Source: Rheinheimera lutimaris (GTDB lineage: Bacteria > Pseudomonadota > Gammaproteobacteria > Enterobacterales > Alteromonadaceae). From it: a stretch of DNA of 64,000 bases. Under the pieces are notes generated by a model, which worked only from the letters and a program-made list of their open reading frames with translations, had not been told where the DNA came from and searched no databases. Shown here one piece after another: positions 9,224-17,555 of the stretch. The stretch lies in the NCBI RefSeq assembly GCF_013283795.1, contig NZ_JABSOD010000004.1, forward strand, positions 245,550 through 309,549, read 5' to 3'. The translations under genes and the position numbers were made by a program. Every line of letters begins with the position of its first letter. The stretch's first letter is position 1.

Positions 9224-9991
9224 ATGATACAAGTCAACCAAGCCAGTATCAGCGAAGCGGCAATAATGGCCGAAATGCAGTACCACCCGGCCAGCGATAA
9301 ACGCGCGGCTATGCTAAAGGCGGCCGAATCACTGATTATTGGTGAGCTGCTGCGCCAGCGCGCCAAAGCACTGGGACTTAGCGTAAAAAGTGAAGCCAAC
9401 ACCGCCAGTGATGACAACTTTCTTGATGCACTGATAAACACCGAAGTAGCCATTCCGCAGGCAAGCCAGACAGAATGCGAGCAATACTACCGGCTAAACC
9501 CGCAGCGGTTTCAAAGCTCGCCACTTTTAGAGCTAAGCCATATTTTGCTGGCAGCGGCACCAGAAGATGACAAAGCCCGGGTAGAGGCCAAAACCCTGGC
9601 CGAGCAGTTAATTAGCCAGCTACAACAAGGTGAGCCTCTGGCCGCACTGGCAAAACACTACTCTGCCTGCCCGTCAAAACAAACCGGTGGCAGCTTAGGC
9701 CAAATCAGCCGCGGCCAAACTGTGCCTGAGTTTGAACGGCAAATATTCAGTGCCGAGCCTGGCATAATGCCACAGCCGGTAGAAAGCCGTTATGGTTATC
9801 ATATCGTGCACATTGCCCGCAAAGTGCCCGGCCAGTTGCTGCCATTTAGTGCAGTAGAGCAAAAAATTGCTGAATATTTAAATGAAAAAGTCCGCCGCAA
9901 AGCGGTGGCCCAGTATATCCACACATTGATTGTCGATGCCGAGATAGACGGTTTTGACTTTAACCTGTCAACTTCGCCGTTAATGCAGTAG
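9224..9991 (+). CDS. Parvulin-type peptidyl-prolyl isomerase (NifM/PpiC-like) of the nar operon
   Basis: Predicted cis-trans prolyl isomerase of 255 aa. A helical N-terminal half (about 1-115) is followed by a rotamase domain with LELSHILLA, ALAKHYSACPSK, GGSLGQISRGQTVPEFE and GYHIVHIARK, hallmarks of parvulins. No signal peptide is evident, so it probably acts in the cytoplasm on Nar subunits; similar genes end nar operons in pseudomonads. An upstream in-frame codon (9149) lies in the repeat region. The ATG at 9224, after AGAGG, is chosen. Function in nitrate reductase assembly is inferred from position. Confidence 0.85.
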   Translation: MIQVNQASISEAAIMAEMQYHPASDKRAAMLKAAESLIIGELLRQRAKALGLSVKSEANTASDDNFLDALINTEVAIPQASQTECEQYYRLNPQRFQSSPLLELSHILLAAAPEDDKARVEAKTLAEQLISQLQQGEPLAALAKHYSACPSKQTGGSLGQISRGQTVPEFERQIFSAEPGIMPQPVESRYGYHIVHIARKVPGQLLPFSAVEQKIAEYLNEKVRRKAVAQYIHTLIVDAEIDGFDFNLSTSPLMQ

Positions 9992-10010
9992 GGGCGTATT
10001 ATTTCGCCCC
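9991..10010. repeat. GGGGCG hairpin (REP-like), copy 1
   Basis: GGGGCG (9991-9996) pairs with CGCCCC (10005-10010) across an 8-base loop. It overlaps the PPIase stop codon and may serve as a terminator-like structure, although no T tract follows. Confidence 0.4.
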
Positions 10011-10074
10011 CATCATCATTGCGCCCTGTTATATTTTGGCACTGCTTTATCCTAAGGCTATCCATGTAAATTAT

Positions 10075-10094
10075 GGGGCGTACATATACGCCCC
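10075..10094. repeat. GGGGCG hairpin (REP-like), copy 2
   Basis: GGGGCGTA (10075-10082) and TACGCCCC (10087-10094) form a perfect 8-bp stem with a 4-base loop, followed by TACC. It has the same style as the hairpins at 9991, 14064 and 21338, and lies between the PPIase and barrel-protein genes. Confidence 0.45.
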
Positions 10095-10156
10095 TACCTT
10101 ATTTCTTGTTTTGTACATTTATGCCCGAGCATACTAAACCAGAATATAAGCTCTAA

Positions 10157-10172
10157 TACCCTCATGTAGGTA
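10157..10172. promoter_or_regulatory. NarL-type 7-2-7 site upstream of the outer-membrane protein gene
   Basis: TACCCTC-AT-GTAGGTA fits the TACC-N8-GGTA pattern of the other NarL-type sites here. Its centre is about 82 bp before the start codon at 10247. No convincing FNR box accompanies it. Confidence 0.6.
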
Positions 10173-10246
10173 ACCCCTTAACCTAATTATAAAAAAACCA
10201 GTTTCAGACTAGGATCTACGCATCAACCGCAGTCTGGAGCTTTACC

Positions 10247-11455
10247 ATGAAACCCGCTGTTTCTGCTTTACCTTTTGCCTTAAGCCTGGCGTTATCTGCG
10301 CTGGCACTACCAACAACCGTTAACGCCAGTGATACCTTGCGCACGGCTTTGGAACAAAGCAAGGTGTCGGCGAATTTTCGCTACCGCTTAGAATACGTTG
10401 AGCAAGACAATGCGCTGGACGATGCCATCGCCTCTACGCTGCGTAGCCGCTTAACGGTGAATACCGGCACAGTATCGGGCTTTAGTGCCTTAGTGCAGCT
10501 GGATAACGTTAGCCTGCTGGGTAACGATAATTACAACAGCACAGTAAATGGTAAAACCGCTTACAGTGTGGTGGCCGACCCTAAGGGCACCGATATTAAC
10601 CAGGCGCTGCTGCGTTATAGCAACGACAGTGGCATCACGTTAAGCGCCGGCCGCCAGTTGGTTAATCAGCTAAACCAGCGCTTTTTAGGCGGTGTCGGCT
10701 GGCGCCAGAATGAACAAACGCTGGATGGCTACCGGCTGCAGCAGAAATTTTCTGACCATCTTAGTGTTGATTTGGGCCACTACTACAACGTAAACCGCGT
10801 ATTTGGCCCTAAGGGCGCTGCGGCTGATCACGGCGGCAGCTTTAATACTGCCCTGCTGCAATGGCAGCTGGCACCGGCACATCGGCTGGCCGGTTTTGCT
10901 TATGATTTTGACTTTGATAACCGGGCGGTGCGCAGTAGCCGTACTTTTGGCATCGACTACCAGGGTAAGCTGAGCGCCGGCCCGAAGCTGAGCTGGCAGT
11001 TAGCACTGGCGAAGCAGGATGATGCGCATAATGCAGCGCTCAGTTTCAGCCATCACTATCACCGTTTAAGCTTAAGCTGGGCACTGGATAACCTCATGCT
11101 TGAAGCTGGTCAGGAGCGTTTAGCCGGTGACGGCCAAAGCGCCTTTCAAACGCCACTGGCGACTCTGCATGCCTTTTCCGGCTTTGCCGATATGTTTCTT
11201 AATACGCCCAATAACGGCCTGCGCGATAACTGGTTAGAAGCGAAAACCAAACTAAAAGATGTCGCAGTCACACTGGCTTATCACCGCTTTGATAGCGACG
11301 CTGGCAGCCAAACATACGGTGATGAGTGGAATGCCAGCGCCGGCTATAACCTAAACAAACAGCTATCAGCCCTATTAAAATTGGCGCACTACCAGGCTGA
11401 TACGCTGGCAATTGACACCACTAAGGTCTGGCTGATGCTTAGCTACCAGTTGTAA
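10247..11455 (+). CDS. Outer-membrane beta-barrel protein (alginate-export/porin-like)
   Basis: A 402-aa protein with a signal peptide ending near VNASD (residue 27). The rest alternates polar and hydrophobic residues in short strands (FRYRLEYVEQ, SRLTVNTGTVSG, VTLAYHRFDSDAG), ending in WLMLSYQL, a typical barrel C-terminus. ALLRYSNDSGITLSAGRQ resembles porins of the alginate-export/OprD-like superfamily. It is probably a channel for small solutes, but the substrate cannot be read. A NarL-type site upstream and its place beside narI suggest nitrate-linked expression, perhaps nitrate or nitrite passage. GGAG precedes the ATG. Confidence 0.75.
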   Translation: MKPAVSALPFALSLALSALALPTTVNASDTLRTALEQSKVSANFRYRLEYVEQDNALDDAIASTLRSRLTVNTGTVSGFSALVQLDNVSLLGNDNYNSTVNGKTAYSVVADPKGTDINQALLRYSNDSGITLSAGRQLVNQLNQRFLGGVGWRQNEQTLDGYRLQQKFSDHLSVDLGHYYNVNRVFGPKGAAADHGGSFNTALLQWQLAPAHRLAGFAYDFDFDNRAVRSSRTFGIDYQGKLSAGPKLSWQLALAKQDDAHNAALSFSHHYHRLSLSWALDNLMLEAGQERLAGDGQSAFQTPLATLHAFSGFADMFLNTPNNGLRDNWLEAKTKLKDVAVTLAYHRFDSDAGSQTYGDEWNASAGYNLNKQLSALLKLAHYQADTLAIDTTKVWLMLSYQL

Positions 11456-11514
11456 TAAACCCATTTTCTCTCTCATAGCTCCACCCTGGCCAATGTTGTT
11501 ATTGGCTTCTCTGC

Positions 11515-11547
11515 ACCGCCCCTGGTTTTCAGTGGGCGGTTTTTTTA
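11515..11547 (+). terminator. Rho-independent terminator after the barrel-protein gene
   Basis: ACCGCCC (11515-11521) pairs with GGGCGGT (11534-11540), followed by a run of eight T. This is a classic intrinsic terminator 60 bp after the stop codon. Confidence 0.85.
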
Positions 11548-11593
11548 TTTTCGCCTTTCGTGTCTATGTCAGCTTAATGCGCTAAAGCAGCTT

Positions 11594-11609
11594 TACCTCC
11601 GATGGGGTA
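11594..11609. promoter_or_regulatory. NarL-type 7-2-7 site upstream of nrdG
   Basis: TACCTCC-GA-TGGGGTA. Its centre is 73 bp upstream of the FNR centre at 11674.5, about two helical turns further than at narG and narK2. Confidence 0.65.
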
Positions 11610-11667
11610 ACAAGCTCAGGTTTTATGCCCTCTGGCGCGGCGACAGCCGTTTCAGCACCAGCAAAAC

Positions 11668-11681
11668 TTGATCCAGATCAA
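11668..11681 (+). promoter_or_regulatory. Perfect FNR site upstream of nrdG-nrdD
   Basis: TTGAT-CCAG-ATCAA is an exact match to the FNR consensus, 80 bp before the nrdG start. At the class II distance a start near 11716 is predicted, with TAAGCT (11703-11708) as a weak -10. It explains anaerobic expression of the class III reductase. Confidence 0.8.
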
Positions 11682-11761
11682 ACTTCAGCCCAGGCTTAAC
11701 GCTAAGCTAAACCACAACATATTGTGCCAATAACAAAAAATAGGACTATATATAGATAGCT

Positions 11762-12214
11762 ATGCTGCAATTTACCGATGAACAAATAGTGTTCCAAGAA
11801 GTGCCGGGCGAGGTGTCACTGGCCTTTACCGTCGCAGGTTGCCCGCTGGGCTGTAAAGGCTGCCATAGTAGCTATAGCTGGCGCAGCGATCAGGGCACGG
11901 CGCTAACGCCGCTTTACTTGCAGCATCGCTTAGACAGCTATAAAGGCTTAATCAGCTGTGTGTTGTTTTTAGGCGGTGAATGGCAGCCTGATGCACTGAT
12001 AGCGCTGCTGGAGCTAAGCCGCAGTGCCAACCTTAATACCTGTTTATATACCGGCTTAGACGATGTCAGCCCGGCACTGAAACAACGACTAACTTACCTG
12101 AAAACCGGCCGTTGGCACTCAGAACGTGGCGGCCTGGACAGCCTGCACACTAACCAGATCTTTACCGATTTACGCACAGGCCAACGCCTGAACCATTTAT
12201 TTATCCGTCAATAA
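11762..12214 (+). CDS. nrdG: Anaerobic ribonucleotide reductase activating protein NrdG
   Basis: Radical-SAM activase (150 aa) that generates the glycyl radical on NrdD. The cluster motif CPLGCKGC (CxxxCxxC) is near residue 27, followed by HSSYSW, with FLGGEW near residue 75 in the SAM-binding region. The order nrdG-nrdD is the reverse of E. coli nrdDG. The gap to nrdD is 18 bp, so they form an operon. The ribosome site is weak (AGGA about 18 bases away). A perfect FNR box lies upstream. Confidence 0.92.
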   Translation: MLQFTDEQIVFQEVPGEVSLAFTVAGCPLGCKGCHSSYSWRSDQGTALTPLYLQHRLDSYKGLISCVLFLGGEWQPDALIALLELSRSANLNTCLYTGLDDVSPALKQRLTYLKTGRWHSERGGLDSLHTNQIFTDLRTGQRLNHLFIRQ

Positions 12215-12232
12215 CCTGCTAAGGGATATGCC

Positions 12233-14035
12233 ATGCAAGCGCTCAACTTTTCGCAACTACAACAAAAACTCAGCTTTATCGACAACTACCTGCATGCCAA
12301 CAATGCCGCCGATGGCTCAAAGCTTGATGCCAACGCCAACGTGACGCAAAAAAACATCGCTACGTTGGAAGCCGAGCTGATGAAAGATCAGTTTATTCAG
12401 GTAAACCGCGCTTTAATCAGCAATAAAATCAGCGAGCTATTTGGTGCCGAATTGGCGGCGGAATACCTGCGGCAAATAACTGAGCATGAAATATATGTGC
12501 ATGACGAGACCAGCTTAAAGCCTTACTGTGTATCGGTAACCATGTATCCGTTTTTACGTGATGGCTTAACCAAACTGGGTGGCGAGTCGCAAGCGCCGAA
12601 ACATTTAGAGTCGTTTTGCGGCTGCTTCGTTAACTTCGTGTTTGCGGTGTCCAGCCAGTTTGCCGGCGCCGTGGCCACAGTGGAGTTTTTAACGTACTTT
12701 GATTACTTTGCCCGTAAAGACTATGGCGATAACTACCTGCAAACGCATCGCAAGCAAATAGAAAACCACCTGCAACATGTGGTGTATGCGTTAAACCAAC
12801 CGGCCGCAGCGCGGGGCTACCAAAGCGTATTCTGGAATATCTCAGTATACGACCAGCACTACTTCGACAGCATGTTTGGCAACTTCGTGTTTCCGGATTT
12901 TGTTAAGCCAGAGTGGTCATCTGTTGCTGCCTTACAGCAGTTTTTCTTAAGCTGGTTTAATAAAGAGCGGGAAAAAACCGTACTGACTTTTCCGGTAGTC
13001 ACCGTGGCGATGCTTACCGATAATGGAAAATGTAAAGACAATGCTTTTGCCAACGACATCGCCCGCGAGATGGCCGAGGGTAACTCGTTCTTTATTTACC
13101 AGTCGGAGAATGCCGACTCGTTAGCCAGCTGCTGCCGGCTACGCAGTGAAATCAGCGACAATACCTTTTCTTACTCACTGGGTGCAGGCGGCGTCGCCAC
13201 CGGCTCTATTAATGTGATTACCATTAATATCAACCGCCTGGTGCAGGATGGTCGCGATCTGGCAACTGAAATAGACAAGATCCATAAATATCAGGTCGCC
13301 TATCGTAAGTTAATGGAACAATATAAAGCCGCCGGCCTGCTCACCGTATACGACGCCGGCTTTATCAGCCTGGATAAACAGTTTTTAACCATTGGCATTA
13401 ACGGCATGGTCGAAGCTGCCGAATCACAAGGCTTAACTGCCGGCAATAACCCGGCCTATATCCACTTTGTGCAACAACAGCTACAAGTAATTTTTGACGC
13501 TAACAAAGCCGCTAAAGCCGAATACGGCTACATGTTTAACACCGAGTTTGTGCCGGCGGAAAACCTCGGCGTGAAAAACGCCAAATGGGACCGCGAAGAT
13601 GGCTACTTTGTACCGCGCGATTGCTACAACTCGTATTTTTATGTGGTTGAGGATGAACACAGCAATACACTGGACAAATTTCAGCTACATGGTCGGCAGC
13701 TGCTGGATTACCTTGATGGTGGCTCGGCGCTGCATTTAAATCTGGAGGAAAAACTCGACCAGCCCGGTTACGTTAACCTGCTGAATATCGCCGCCCAAAC
13801 CGGCTGTAACTACTTTTGCGTCAACGTGAAAATTACCATCTGCAACAGCTGCGAGGCTATCGACAAACGCACACTGTGCGCCTGCCCGACATGCGGCAGC
13901 TTTGACATAGACTACGGCACGCGGGTAATTGGCTACTTAAAACGGGTATCCGCCTTTAGCAGTGGCCGCCGCCTGGAGCATAGCCTGCGGCATTATCAGC
14001 GCGAGCAAACCGCGCAGCAACATCGCAGCGCTTAA
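12233..14035 (+). CDS. nrdD: Anaerobic (class III) ribonucleoside-triphosphate reductase NrdD
   Basis: Glycyl-radical enzyme making dNTPs without oxygen (600 aa). Active-site region FCGCFVNF is near residue 128. The C-terminus carries two Cys pairs (CNSC and CPTCGSFD), a zinc site, followed by RVIGYLKR, where the Gly is the radical residue. It is about 110 residues shorter than E. coli NrdD, and the N-terminus lacks the ATP-cone allosteric domain, so overall activity control may be absent. AAGGGA precedes the ATG. With hemN and ubiTUV it belongs to an anaerobic biosynthesis set. Confidence 0.94.
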   Translation: MQALNFSQLQQKLSFIDNYLHANNAADGSKLDANANVTQKNIATLEAELMKDQFIQVNRALISNKISELFGAELAAEYLRQITEHEIYVHDETSLKPYCVSVTMYPFLRDGLTKLGGESQAPKHLESFCGCFVNFVFAVSSQFAGAVATVEFLTYFDYFARKDYGDNYLQTHRKQIENHLQHVVYALNQPAAARGYQSVFWNISVYDQHYFDSMFGNFVFPDFVKPEWSSVAALQQFFLSWFNKEREKTVLTFPVVTVAMLTDNGKCKDNAFANDIAREMAEGNSFFIYQSENADSLASCCRLRSEISDNTFSYSLGAGGVATGSINVITININRLVQDGRDLATEIDKIHKYQVAYRKLMEQYKAAGLLTVYDAGFISLDKQFLTIGINGMVEAAESQGLTAGNNPAYIHFVQQQLQVIFDANKAAKAEYGYMFNTEFVPAENLGVKNAKWDREDGYFVPRDCYNSYFYVVEDEHSNTLDKFQLHGRQLLDYLDGGSALHLNLEEKLDQPGYVNLLNIAAQTGCNYFCVNVKITICNSCEAIDKRTLCACPTCGSFDIDYGTRVIGYLKRVSAFSSGRRLEHSLRHYQREQTAQQHRSA

Positions 14036-14063
14036 AGCGGATTACATCCGCAGCGCAAAAACC

Positions 14064-14095
14064 GGGGCGCCTCTAACTATGAGAATGGGCGCCCC
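14064..14095. repeat. GGGGCGCC hairpin (REP-like), copy 3
   Basis: GGGGCGCC (14064-14071) pairs with GGCGCCCC (14088-14095) over a 16-base loop and is followed by TAC. It lies between the convergent nrdD and sirB-like genes, where it could terminate both transcripts. Confidence 0.5.
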
Positions 14096-14114
14096 TACAA
14101 AACCGATGCAGACA

Positions 14115-14495
14115 TCAAACAAACAACAGCGGCTTAAACCGTGCCAGGTAAAAAATACCGGCCAATTGTGCCAGCGCCAATGCGGCGCACAATGTGCGCA
14201 TAGGCGCGGACAAGCGCTGTTTTAACGCGCCAATACCAAAGGCGATATAACCCAGCAACAGTAAAATTTTAAACCCCAGCCACTGGTGCACAAAGGGCTG
14301 CCAGGGGCCGATAGCCAGCAGCGTAAAGGCCAGCGTTAGCAGTAAGGTGTCATTAATATGCGGCAAATACCGCACCGGGCTTAAGCGCCAACCCGGTTTA
14401 CCCGCCATATCCAATAATAAGCGGGCAATAAACAAACCGGCACTTAAATAAGCACAAAACATATGTAATTGTTTTACTGGTAAATAATATTCCAT
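14115..14495 (-). CDS. SirB-family inner-membrane protein
   Basis: Small four-TM protein (126 aa from the chosen start) with YLPVKQLHMFCAYLSAGLF at the N-terminus and LPHINDTLLL near residue 45, the recognisable core of the SirB family. Biochemical role unknown. The longer frame starts at a GTG (14528), but the ATG at 14495 follows GAGGTGAGG and matches usual family starts. It is divergent from the qNor gene and shares its upstream regulatory region, which hints at co-regulation with nitrogen-oxide stress genes. Confidence 0.75.
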   Translation of the reverse strand: MEYYLPVKQLHMFCAYLSAGLFIARLLLDMAGKPGWRLSPVRYLPHINDTLLLTLAFTLLAIGPWQPFVHQWLGFKILLLLGYIAFGIGALKQRLSAPMRTLCAALALAQLAGIFYLARFKPLLFV

Positions 14496-14598
14496 TGGCC
14501 TCACCTCTGGCGTGTTTATGCGCGTCACCTTAAAGCAACTTGGCCGCTGTGCCTATATCGCTAAATAGGTAGAAAGCACCAATGCCTACACCCTGCTG

Positions 14599-14654
14599 GG
14601 TATTTTTTACCCCGTGGGTCAATAACACCCGACCCTCTTTAGGTTAAAAGCACC
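14599..14654. promoter_or_regulatory. Three tandem NorR sites upstream of the qNor gene
   Basis: GGT-N7-ACC occurs three times: 14599-14611, 14617-14629 and 14642-14654 (centres 18 and 25 bp apart). GGT-N7-ACC is the Ralstonia NorR core motif, and triple sites are the enhancer form NorR needs. The same triple, with 17 and 25 bp spacing, precedes ytfE. A NarL-like TACACCC-TG-CTGGGTA (14587-14602) overlaps the first site. Confidence 0.8.
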
Positions 14655-14706
14655 CTACCGCTGACAGAAACAGAATTTAATCAATCAAAAACAACAACTT
14701 AAAATA

Positions 14707-14722
14707 TGGCTTGGTTCTTGTA
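14707..14722 (+). promoter_or_regulatory. Sigma54-like promoter of the qNor gene
   Basis: TGGCTTGGTTCTTGTA has GG (-24) and, ten bases later, GT in place of the usual GC (-12). It lies about 60 bp downstream of the third NorR site and about 95 bp before the start codon. NorR is a sigma54 activator, which supports the call despite the imperfect -12. Confidence 0.55.
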
Positions 14723-14773
14723 ATAACGTTGCAGGCGGGCAAGGCCCGTGCAATAAAAAAACAGGAGTGATGT

Positions 14774-14830
14774 ATGACACTTGGGCGCAACAACAATAAT
14801 TTAAGGGGGCTGTATGGCCGGATATCGTAA
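14774..14830 (+). CDS. Possible 18-codon leader ORF overlapping the qNor start
   Basis: An ATG at 14774 lies six bases after GGAG and reads M-T-L-G-R-N4-L-R-G-L-Y-G-R-I-S to a TAA at 14828, overlapping the first codons of the reductase in another frame. The good ribosome site and overlap suggest translational coupling. A coding role is unproven. Confidence 0.3.
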   Translation: MTLGRNNNNLRGLYGRIS

Positions 14831-17081
14831 ACTCTGGTGGCTGTTAATTGCCATTTTAGCCATTACCTTTTCGGTGCTGGGCTATTTTGGCGCTGAGGTG
14901 TACCGCTCAGCGCCGCCAATCCCGGCCAAGGTAGTTGATCAGCAAGGGCAAGTACTGATGACTAACGAGACCATCTTAAACGGCCAGACTGCCTGGCAAT
15001 CGGTCGGTGGTATGCAGCTGGGCTCTATCTGGGGCCACGGTGCTTATCAGGCACCGGACTGGACGGCAGACTGGCTGCACCGCGAGTTAATGGCCTGGCT
15101 GGAACTGGCAGCGCAAGATGAATTTGGTCAGGGCTACACTGAACTAAACGCAGCGCAACAAAATGCGCTGCAGTTTGCGTTAAAGCAGGCCTACCGCACT
15201 AACAGCTATGATAAAACCACTGACACCTTGCTGCTGAGCGACAGACGGGCTCAAGCGATAGCACAAACGGCTGAGCACTACATCGCCTTATTTGGTGATG
15301 ATACTGAGTTGGCGCAAACCCGCGCCAACTACGCGATGAAAAACAATACCTTGCCGTCGTTAAGCCGCCGGCAGGAAATGACGCAGTTTTTCTTCTGGAC
15401 CGCCTGGGCAGCCAGCACAGAGCGCACTCCGGATAGCGCCACTTACACCAATAACTGGCCACACGAGCCACTGATAGACAACCGACCTACCGCTGAGAAC
15501 CTGATTTGGTCTTTGGTGAGTATTATTTTACTGATCGCCGGTGTCGGTGGCCTGATCTGGGGCTGGGCATTTTTACGCAAACACGATGAAGAAGAGCCCG
15601 CACCGCCTAAGTTGGATCCTATTGCCCGGCTTAAACTTACGCCGTCACAAAAATCATTAGGTAAATATATTCTGGTAGTGGTCGCCTTGTTTACCCTGCA
15701 GGTGATGCTGGGCGGTTTTACCGCGCATTACACGGTAGAAGGCGATGGTTTTTATGGTTTAAATACCACCGAATGGCTGCCATACAGCCTGGCACGTACC
15801 TGGCATATTCAGGCCGCGATGTTCTGGATCGCCACCGGCTTTTTAGCGGCAGGCTTATTCTTAGCGCCGATTATTAACGGCGGCAAAGATCCGAAGTTCC
15901 AAAAACTCGGCGTCGATATCCTGTTCTGGGCCTTAGTGGTGCTGGTGGCCGGTTCTTTTGCCGGTAATTACTTTGCCATTATGCAAATTATGCCAGAGCA
16001 ATACAGCTTTTGGTTTGGCCATCAGGGTTACGAGTACATTGATATTGGCCGGTTCTGGCAAATTATTAAATACGTTGGCGTACTGTTTTGGTTACTGTTA
16101 ATGCTGCGGGCCATAGTGCCGGCCTTTAAAGCCCCGGGTGATAAAAACCTGCTGGCGCTGTTTGCCGCCTCAGTAATCTGTGTTGGCTTATTCTACGGTG
16201 CCGGCCTGTTTTACGGTGAACGTACGCATTTATCGGTGATGGAGTACTGGCGCTGGTGGGTAGTCCACCTGTGGGTAGAGGGCTTCTTTGAAGTATTTGC
16301 TACCGTATCGCTGGCGTTTATCTTCCACAGCATGGGGCTGATATCACGCACTGTGGCAACCAGTGCCAGCTTAGCGTCAGCCTCACTGTTTATGCTCGGT
16401 GGTATACCGGGTACCTTCCACCACTTGTATTTCTCCGGCACCACCACGCCGGTGATGGCGGTTGGCGCCACTTTTAGTGCCCTGGAAGTGGTACCGCTGG
16501 TCGTGCTGGGCTATGAAGCCTGGGAAAACTGGCGCTTAAAAAACAAAGCACCGTGGATGGGTGATATTAAATGGCCATTGATGTTTTTCGTCGCGGTAGC
16601 ATTTTGGAATATGCTTGGCGCCGGCGTGTTTGGCTTTATGATTAACCCACCCATTGCGCTGTATTACCTGCAAGGCTTAAACACCACGCCAACCCATGCT
16701 CATGCTGCGCTGTTTGGTGTCTATGGCTTCCTGGCGCTGGGCTTTTGTTTGCTCATTCTGCGCTATATCCGGCCACAGCTGGTGTTTGATGAAAAACTGA
16801 TGAAAACCGCCTTTTGGTGGATGAACGGCGGCCTGGTATTAATGCTGTTTACCAGCTTACTGCCTATCGGTTTTATCCAGTTTTACGCCAGTGCTACTGA
16901 AGGCTTATGGTATGCCCGCAGTGAAGCCTTTATGCAAAGCGACATTTTACATACGCTACGCTGGGTACGCACAGTTGGCGATGTGATCTTTATCATCGGC
17001 GCTTTAGCAGTAAGCTGGCAGGTGGTAAAAGGCGTGTTTGACAGCAAAGCCGCCCGGCAGCCACTGCAGCAGCTAAGCTAA
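14814..17081 (+). CDS. norB: Quinol-dependent nitric oxide reductase (qNor)
   Basis: Single-subunit membrane reductase (755 aa) converting NO to N2O with quinol electrons. The N-terminal extension (about 1-240) has one TM and a periplasmic domain, as in NorZ-type enzymes, followed by a 12-13 TM haem-copper oxidase core. Ligand motifs visible: RTWHIQAAMFW, VVHLWVEGFFEVF (FeB His and Glu), GTFHHLYF (FeB His pair) and HAHAALFGVYGF (haem His). No separate NorC is needed. AGGGGG precedes the ATG. NorR/sigma54 control marks it as NO detoxification rather than energy-linked denitrification. Confidence 0.95.
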   Translation: MAGYRKLWWLLIAILAITFSVLGYFGAEVYRSAPPIPAKVVDQQGQVLMTNETILNGQTAWQSVGGMQLGSIWGHGAYQAPDWTADWLHRELMAWLELAAQDEFGQGYTELNAAQQNALQFALKQAYRTNSYDKTTDTLLLSDRRAQAIAQTAEHYIALFGDDTELAQTRANYAMKNNTLPSLSRRQEMTQFFFWTAWAASTERTPDSATYTNNWPHEPLIDNRPTAENLIWSLVSIILLIAGVGGLIWGWAFLRKHDEEEPAPPKLDPIARLKLTPSQKSLGKYILVVVALFTLQVMLGGFTAHYTVEGDGFYGLNTTEWLPYSLARTWHIQAAMFWIATGFLAAGLFLAPIINGGKDPKFQKLGVDILFWALVVLVAGSFAGNYFAIMQIMPEQYSFWFGHQGYEYIDIGRFWQIIKYVGVLFWLLLMLRAIVPAFKAPGDKNLLALFAASVICVGLFYGAGLFYGERTHLSVMEYWRWWVVHLWVEGFFEVFATVSLAFIFHSMGLISRTVATSASLASASLFMLGGIPGTFHHLYFSGTTTPVMAVGATFSALEVVPLVVLGYEAWENWRLKNKAPWMGDIKWPLMFFVAVAFWNMLGAGVFGFMINPPIALYYLQGLNTTPTHAHAALFGVYGFLALGFCLLILRYIRPQLVFDEKLMKTAFWWMNGGLVLMLFTSLLPIGFIQFYASATEGLWYARSEAFMQSDILHTLRWVRTVGDVIFIIGALAVSWQVVKGVFDSKAARQPLQQLS

Positions 17082-17096
17082 TACTTCTGTTAATTA

Positions 17097-17125
17097 AAGA
17101 CACCGTAGCACGGCTGCGGTGTCTT
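17097..17125. terminator. Hairpin after the qNor gene
   Basis: AAGACACCG (17097-17105) pairs perfectly with CGGTGTCTT (17117-17125), 15 bp after the stop codon. There is no T run on the plus strand, so it is terminator-like rather than a textbook terminator. Confidence 0.5.
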
Positions 17126-17224
17126 ACTTGTTAATGCCTTGCTGACATACCCATTTTGTATCATCGTCACGTGGGGAACAAAGCCGTACAATTAGTCCGG
17201 TTGCCGTAACCAGAGGTTAGTATT

Positions 17225-17512
17225 ATGTCAACTAAACCTGATCTGAAAACCGCAATGCAGCAACTGCTGGTTGAGGTTAAAGCCACCCTACCGCTTTATG
17301 AGCCGGCCACCTTTGTCTGTGGCATTACCAACACCGACTGTCAGGGTTGCCCAAAAAAACTGCTGGAGATGGTTGACGCTGAAGTATCGTTTTGGGAGCA
17401 CGCAATAAAAAATGGCCGTATTCCCAAGTTTGATGAGCTAAGACGTTTCGGTAAATTGTGTTTAAGTGTTAAACGCAGCCTTATCCGCAATAAAATTTTA
17501 GCTGCCGACTAG
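17225..17512 (+). CDS. Conserved small protein with CGITNTDCQGCPKK motif, unknown function
   Basis: A 95-aa soluble, helical protein. Its distinctive segment, residues 33-46, contains three Cys (C-x7-C-x2-C) followed by KK, which could bind zinc or an Fe-S cluster. The C-terminal half (FDELRRFGKLCLSVKRSL) is basic and amphipathic and carries a fourth Cys. I recall similar uncharacterised gammaproteobacterial proteins but no assigned function. It has its own AGAGG site and terminator, so it is probably monocistronic. The position beside NO and nitrate genes is the only functional hint. Confidence 0.65.
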   Translation: MSTKPDLKTAMQQLLVEVKATLPLYEPATFVCGITNTDCQGCPKKLLEMVDAEVSFWEHAIKNGRIPKFDELRRFGKLCLSVKRSLIRNKILAAD

Positions 17513-17533
17513 TTGTCAACGTCATTCAGCCGC

Positions 17534-17555
17534 AGACATCCGGGTGTCTTTTTTT
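17534..17555 (+). terminator. Rho-independent terminator after the 95-aa gene
   Basis: AGACAT/GTGTCT (17534-17539 with 17544-17549) around a CCGG loop, followed by seven T. The longest frame of the next gene would start inside this hairpin, which argues for a later start there. Confidence 0.75.

Noticed and set aside
17199..17211. Single GGT-N7-ACC before the 95-aa gene
   Set aside because: One isolated copy is expected by chance about every 4 kb; no partner sites or sigma54 promoter were found.
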